From Microcaldota archaeon (GTDB taxonomy: Archaea; Micrarchaeota; Micrarchaeia; Anstonellales; Bilamarchaeaceae), in assembly GCA_030668565.1 (NCBI GenBank), contig DAOVFD010000015.1, positions 1 to 13,065 on the forward strand: 13,065 nt of DNA, in the 5' to 3' direction. The position numbers and the translations under genes are program-made. Positions within the stretch are counted from its first letter, which is position 1; every line of letters begins with the position of its first letter. Of this stretch, positions 10,294-13,065 are shown piece by piece. Below the pieces are notes generated by a model that searched no databases, had not been told where the DNA came from, and saw only the letters and a list, made by a program, of their open reading frames with translations.

Positions 10294-12666
10294 CTAAAAG
10301 AACGACTCAAGCCCCTCTTGTTTTCCACCCACCTTCAGACCATATTCGTCATATCCAAGCTCCTTCAGAATTTTCATGACCGCAGGCAGGACCTGGTTAT
10401 TGATATAATAGTCAGCGTCATAGTCTTTTGCCATTTCAAGAGGGGTCGCCTTCTCTGAAATGCTCGTTCCTTTCCTGGTTATTACATAAGATATTATGCT
10501 TCCCTTCTCAACCGGCTTTCCTGCAGCCATAAGCTTCTTTGCGGCAGAGAGTTCGGGGCTTTTTATGTCATAGCCTCCTCTCGGGTCCTTGTTCAGTTGT
10601 GTTATAATTACGAGTTCCTCCATCGGAACTTTCCCGCTTCTTAGCCTTCCAATGGATTCCTTCACAATCTTCACTGCCTTGCTCTTGCTCCCTTCCTTAA
10701 GTATCGCCTCAAGCACCTTTCTTTGGGTGTTCTTGGCAATAACCGACCAGTCACGGCGCACAAGTTCGAATCCCCTTATCTTGACTCGTCCGTCCTCCCC
10801 AATCATAGCATATTTCTTTTTCGCTCCTTTCTCTTCCCCGGTTTTCTTGCTTACAAATACCCCACGCGGATAAAATCCTTCAAATTCAAGTTCCATTTTT
10901 TCCGGGAGAGACTTGTTTATCGCATCTACGAAATCCAGTACTTCTTTTTTATTTTTGTAAATCAAAAAGACCGAATCAGTGTCTGCATAAAGCACTTTGA
11001 ATCCTTTATCCTCAGCAGCTTTAATAGTTTCCTGGATATGTTTCCTTCCAAATGCAGTCACGCTCTCGGCACATTTTCTGGAATACCATCTTGACCTTGC
11101 ATAGCCCAGGTAACCATAGAAGGAATTTGATAAGATTTTGATTCCCTGTGAGCGTGCAGCCAACCTCACGTATTCGTCACTGTCCGGTTTAAGCGTTTTC
11201 AGTTTCTTCTTCAATTTAACCCTGAAGTCTATAAGATAATCAAGAACAGACGGAACAAGCCCCCTTGTTTTTGTTTCAAAGAGCGCCCCGGTAGGCGACT
11301 CCACAACTCCCTCTCCTTTCTTTTCAGTAAGAGTATCCGGGTCAATATTATATGAAACTATTATCGAAGGATATAATCCCCGGAAATCCATGACAGCAAT
11401 GTTCTCATAAACACCAGGTTCAGGCAGTTTGACAAAAGCGCCCTTTATCGGATTGTTTATTCTCTCTCCGACTGCTTCACCCGCAGGCTTTGGAGGAATG
11501 ACCATGCCTCTTTTTGCCGCATTATAAATCAGTAAATTCTCAACAAGCTGTCCGCTCGTGGAAAGGCTTGTATCAAACAAAGGCATTCTTGTAAGAGTGC
11601 TTAATTCCATCTCAACAGGCAGATATCTTTTTCCGAGTTCTGCAGTAAGCTCTGAATCGGTAAGCGAATAAAATGCAAGCTTGTCTATCCAGCCCTCATC
11701 CCAGAGTTTCCACATCTCATCTTTTTTCAGTTCCACTTTTCTTTTTCCAAGAACATCGGAAGCTACCGCGTCGAGAGTGAAATTCTGCGCCTTTACCACA
11801 CCGATAAACCCGAAGAATCTGGTTATCGGATAAAGGTCTATATGCGTCCTTCCATTGATTTCAACCCCATTTATCATCCCTTTCTTTATTTTCCTGAAGC
11901 TAGGTTCCCATCTTCCCATTGACAACTGCGCCCCGGTTATTTTTGCTCTTGTTTCAAGATAGGGGATATCAAAATTTGCAGAATTATAGCCGAAAATAAT
12001 ATCGGGGTCCTCTTCATGAACTATCTCGCTGAACCTCTCAAGAATTTCCTTCTCGCTTCCAACAGTTTCAACGTATTTTTCCTTTGATTTTTTTGTTGTT
12101 ATCACTCCCTTTTTCTTTCCGCAATAGCTTATCATGATTACCGGGTCTTTCTTTTCCCTGGGCATCCCCAGAGGATTGTATGTTTCAATATCAAAAGCAA
12201 GTTTCTTCAGTTCTACTTCTTCATTTCCCGTTTCGATTATCTTCGTAATAATCCTTCCTTTCCTCTCATATTTTATTACAGCATTCGGAATGAGCTGGAA
12301 ATCGAAAATGAATCTTTTTGCAAACGGTATGCTGTATTCGTAGCATTTGAAAGGAAGCATGTTTTTCAGGACAGGGACATCAGCCGGTTTTTTACATATC
12401 ACTTTAAGCAGTTTTTTCCTTTCCAGTCCCAGAAGTATTTCAACCTCTTCAACTCTTACAGGGCTTACTGATTCCCCACTCACAAATCCCTCCATCATTT
12501 CTATTGCTTCTTTCTTGTCATCAGGGGCATCAACAAGGAAATAAGGGTCGTACTGGTAGTAAAGCTTCACCACTTTCTTTTTGGTCTTCACAGTGAGTGC
12601 AACATAAGTTTTGCCGTTCCTGATAATATAACTGGCATCGAGAAAATAAGCTTTTCTTACCACCAT
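10294..12666 (-). CDS. polB: DNA polymerase B (family B, replicative type)
   Basis: This 790-aa archaeal family B polymerase carries an intact 3'-5' exonuclease: Exo I D159/E161 (FDIET), Exo II D233 (NSANFDIPYL) and Exo III Y333-x3-D337. Polymerase motifs are also complete: motif A with D427 and LYPSI (431-435), motif B KILSNSFYGYLG (510-521) and motif C YADTDS (560-565), with the KKKYA variant of KKRY at 616-620. The last eight residues, QEGLESFF, are a textbook PCNA-interacting peptide (Q-x2-L-x2-FF). No intein interrupts the motifs. The start is placed at ATG 12666, where the family N-terminus (MVVRKAYFLDASYI) begins; the frame extends to a TTG at 12735 but that stretch is unlike PolB. A TTTAAAA element centred 24 bp upstream suggests a leaderless transcript. 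It is divergent from the RecA-like ATPase gene. Confidence 0.96.
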   Translation of the reverse strand: MVVRKAYFLDASYIIRNGKTYVALTVKTKKKVVKLYYQYDPYFLVDAPDDKKEAIEMMEGFVSGESVSPVRVEEVEILLGLERKKLLKVICKKPADVPVLKNMLPFKCYEYSIPFAKRFIFDFQLIPNAVIKYERKGRIITKIIETGNEEVELKKLAFDIETYNPLGMPREKKDPVIMISYCGKKKGVITTKKSKEKYVETVGSEKEILERFSEIVHEEDPDIIFGYNSANFDIPYLETRAKITGAQLSMGRWEPSFRKIKKGMINGVEINGRTHIDLYPITRFFGFIGVVKAQNFTLDAVASDVLGKRKVELKKDEMWKLWDEGWIDKLAFYSLTDSELTAELGKRYLPVEMELSTLTRMPLFDTSLSTSGQLVENLLIYNAAKRGMVIPPKPAGEAVGERINNPIKGAFVKLPEPGVYENIAVMDFRGLYPSIIVSYNIDPDTLTEKKGEGVVESPTGALFETKTRGLVPSVLDYLIDFRVKLKKKLKTLKPDSDEYVRLAARSQGIKILSNSFYGYLGYARSRWYSRKCAESVTAFGRKHIQETIKAAEDKGFKVLYADTDSVFLIYKNKKEVLDFVDAINKSLPEKMELEFEGFYPRGVFVSKKTGEEKGAKKKYAMIGEDGRVKIRGFELVRRDWSVIAKNTQRKVLEAILKEGSKSKAVKIVKESIGRLRSGKVPMEELVIITQLNKDPRGGYDIKSPELSAAKKLMAAGKPVEKGSIISYVITRKGTSISEKATPLEMAKDYDADYYINNQVLPAVMKILKELGYDEYGLKVGGKQEGLESFF

Positions 12667-12686
12667 GGTTCTATTTCTCTCCCTAG

Positions 12687-12693
12687 TTTTAAA
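12687..12693 (-). promoter_or_regulatory. TATA box of polB
   Basis: TTTAAAA on the minus strand is centred about 24 bp before the ATG at 12666, so transcription would start at or next to the start codon. This supports the shorter polB N-terminus, since the TTG at 12735 would lie upstream of the promoter. Confidence 0.5.
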
Positions 12694-12706
12694 TCCTTGA
12701 CTATAG

Positions 12707-12720
12707 AGTGAAATTTCACT
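12707..12720. promoter_or_regulatory. Perfect 14-bp palindrome between the polB and ATPase promoters
   Basis: AGTGAAATTTCACT is its own reverse complement. It lies between the two outward-facing TATA boxes (12687-12693 minus, 12751-12759 plus), at the point where one bound protein could affect both. It is a candidate shared operator; the regulator is unknown. Confidence 0.4.
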
Positions 12721-12750
12721 ACTACCAAATCCCAAGAGGTTTGATATAGA

Positions 12751-12759
12751 TTTATAAAA
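12751..12759 (+). promoter_or_regulatory. TATA box of the RecA-like ATPase gene
   Basis: TTTATAAAA is centred 26 bp before the ATG at 12781, and no Shine-Dalgarno is present in the A/T-rich spacer. This is the standard spacing for a leaderless archaeal transcript and makes the ATG at 12781 a confident start. Confidence 0.65.
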
Positions 12760-12780
12760 GTTCTAAGACAATTTGAAAAC

Positions 12781-13008
12781 ATGGCAGAACAATTAGGAGT
12801 CGTAGAGAAACTTCCCATCCTGAAAAAGACCAGGGCACCCACAGGCATAGCCGACTTGGACATAATCATGGAAGGGGGCTACCAGAACCCAGGGAATATA
12901 ATGTTCGTGGGCCCTACGGGACTGGAAAAAAATTTTCTGGGGTTGTTTTTCTATAGATATTTTGTCCCAAACGGGACAGAATCTGGGCTATTCACAAGTC
13001 CTGAATGA
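12781..13008 (+). CDS. RecA-superfamily ATPase (KaiC/RAD55-like), N-terminal part, stopped early
   Basis: The first 75 residues match the start of archaeal KaiC/RAD55-like ATPases: a short leader, then RAPTGIADLDIIMEGGYQNPGNIMFVGPTG, which aligns with the family's TG-x3-LD-x2-l-x-GG(f/y)-x4-n-x4-GP-x-G pattern. The Walker A that follows reads GPTGLEKNFLG, where GPTGxGK(T/S) is expected: Glu replaces the last Gly and Asn the Thr/Ser. The frame then ends at TGA (13006-13008) after FTSPE, far short of the usual 220 or more residues. An ATG at 13005 in the next frame continues open to the window edge. The simplest explanations are a frameshift or sequence error near a contig end, or a truly decayed gene. 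Some KaiC-like relatives have altered P-loops, so the substitution alone is not proof of error. Confidence 0.6.
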   Translation: MAEQLGVVEKLPILKKTRAPTGIADLDIIMEGGYQNPGNIMFVGPTGLEKNFLGLFFYRYFVPNGTESGLFTSPE

Positions 13009-13014
13009 CGCGCC

Positions 13015-13054
13015 CCGGCTTCAGGGTTTTCTCAAAAAAACATTTTGAAGCCGG
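13015..13054. repeat. 9-bp inverted repeat at the right edge
   Basis: CCGGCTTCA (13015-13023) and TGAAGCCGG (13046-13054) are perfect arms around 22 nt containing a T4 and an A7 run. It lies just after the premature stop of the ATPase fragment. It may be a hairpin structure, or a fold-back artefact such as occurs at the ends of metagenomic contigs. Confidence 0.4.
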
Positions 13055-13065
13055 AAATCCAAAAT

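Noticed and set aside
10294..12666. Intein in polB, common in archaeal polymerases
   Set aside because: Motifs A, B and C are continuous and the total length is normal for an intein-free enzyme.
12667..12735. 23-residue N-terminal extension of DNA polymerase B from a TTG
   Set aside because: The added residues do not resemble the family, and the likely TATA box and the 14-bp palindrome lie within this stretch.

Overview
The window is archaeal chromosome. The evidence is a cell-division GTPase of the archaeal FtsZ2 subfamily, a tryptophanyl-tRNA synthetase with the archaeal/eukaryotic HIGH and KMSAS motifs, a family B DNA polymerase ending in a PCNA-interacting peptide, transketolase split into two genes, a VapBC pair of the archaeal type, a RecA/KaiC-like ATPase, TATA boxes 24-30 bp upstream of likely leaderless starts, and strong AGGTGA/GAGGTG ribosome binding sites. 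Small compact genes, many start/stop overlaps and short spacers suggest a streamlined lineage, possibly a DPANN-type archaeon. That last step is inference and no marker here fixes the phylum.

Layout. Positions 1-550 hold a PfpI/DJ-1 family protein, probably the last gene of an operon entering from the left. It converges with purQ (552-1325, minus), which follows a vapB-vapC pair on the same strand (1357-1944). A 228 bp divergent region with three perfect inverted repeats separates vapB from ftsZ2 (2173-3255, plus). An orphan 150-aa gene follows (3337-3789). A two-gene minus-strand operon (unknown 114-aa protein, then a tandem-ACT protein; 3805-4577) shares a 200 bp AT-rich divergent promoter region with trpS (4778-5902). 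trpS is translationally coupled to a Nudix-fold gene whose Nudix box is degenerate (5895-6302). That pair converges on a DUF35 Zn-ribbon/OB-fold gene (6306-6704, minus).

Positions 6759-10240 (minus) form an operon for the non-oxidative pentose phosphate pathway, in order of transcription: rpe, transketolase N-subunit, transketolase C-subunit, a small signal-peptide/two-helix membrane protein, transaldolase. The genes overlap or nearly touch, and one promoter is visible upstream of rpe. Together the enzymes interconvert pentose phosphates with fructose-6-phosphate, glyceraldehyde-3-phosphate and erythrose-4-phosphate, supplying ribose-5-phosphate for nucleotides. Ribose-5-phosphate isomerase is not in the window. 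The membrane protein is the unexplained member. Upstream lies polB (10294-12666, minus), divergent from a RecA-superfamily ATPase fragment at the right edge (12781-13008), whose P-loop is altered and whose frame stops early.

No tRNA, rRNA, CRISPR array or insertion sequence was seen. The points most worth a second look are the membrane protein inside the sugar-phosphate operon, the degenerate Nudix protein coupled to trpS, the structured ftsZ2 leader with an overlapping mini-ORF, the ACT/114-aa operon with its promoter symmetry, and the damaged or unusual ATPase at the right edge.
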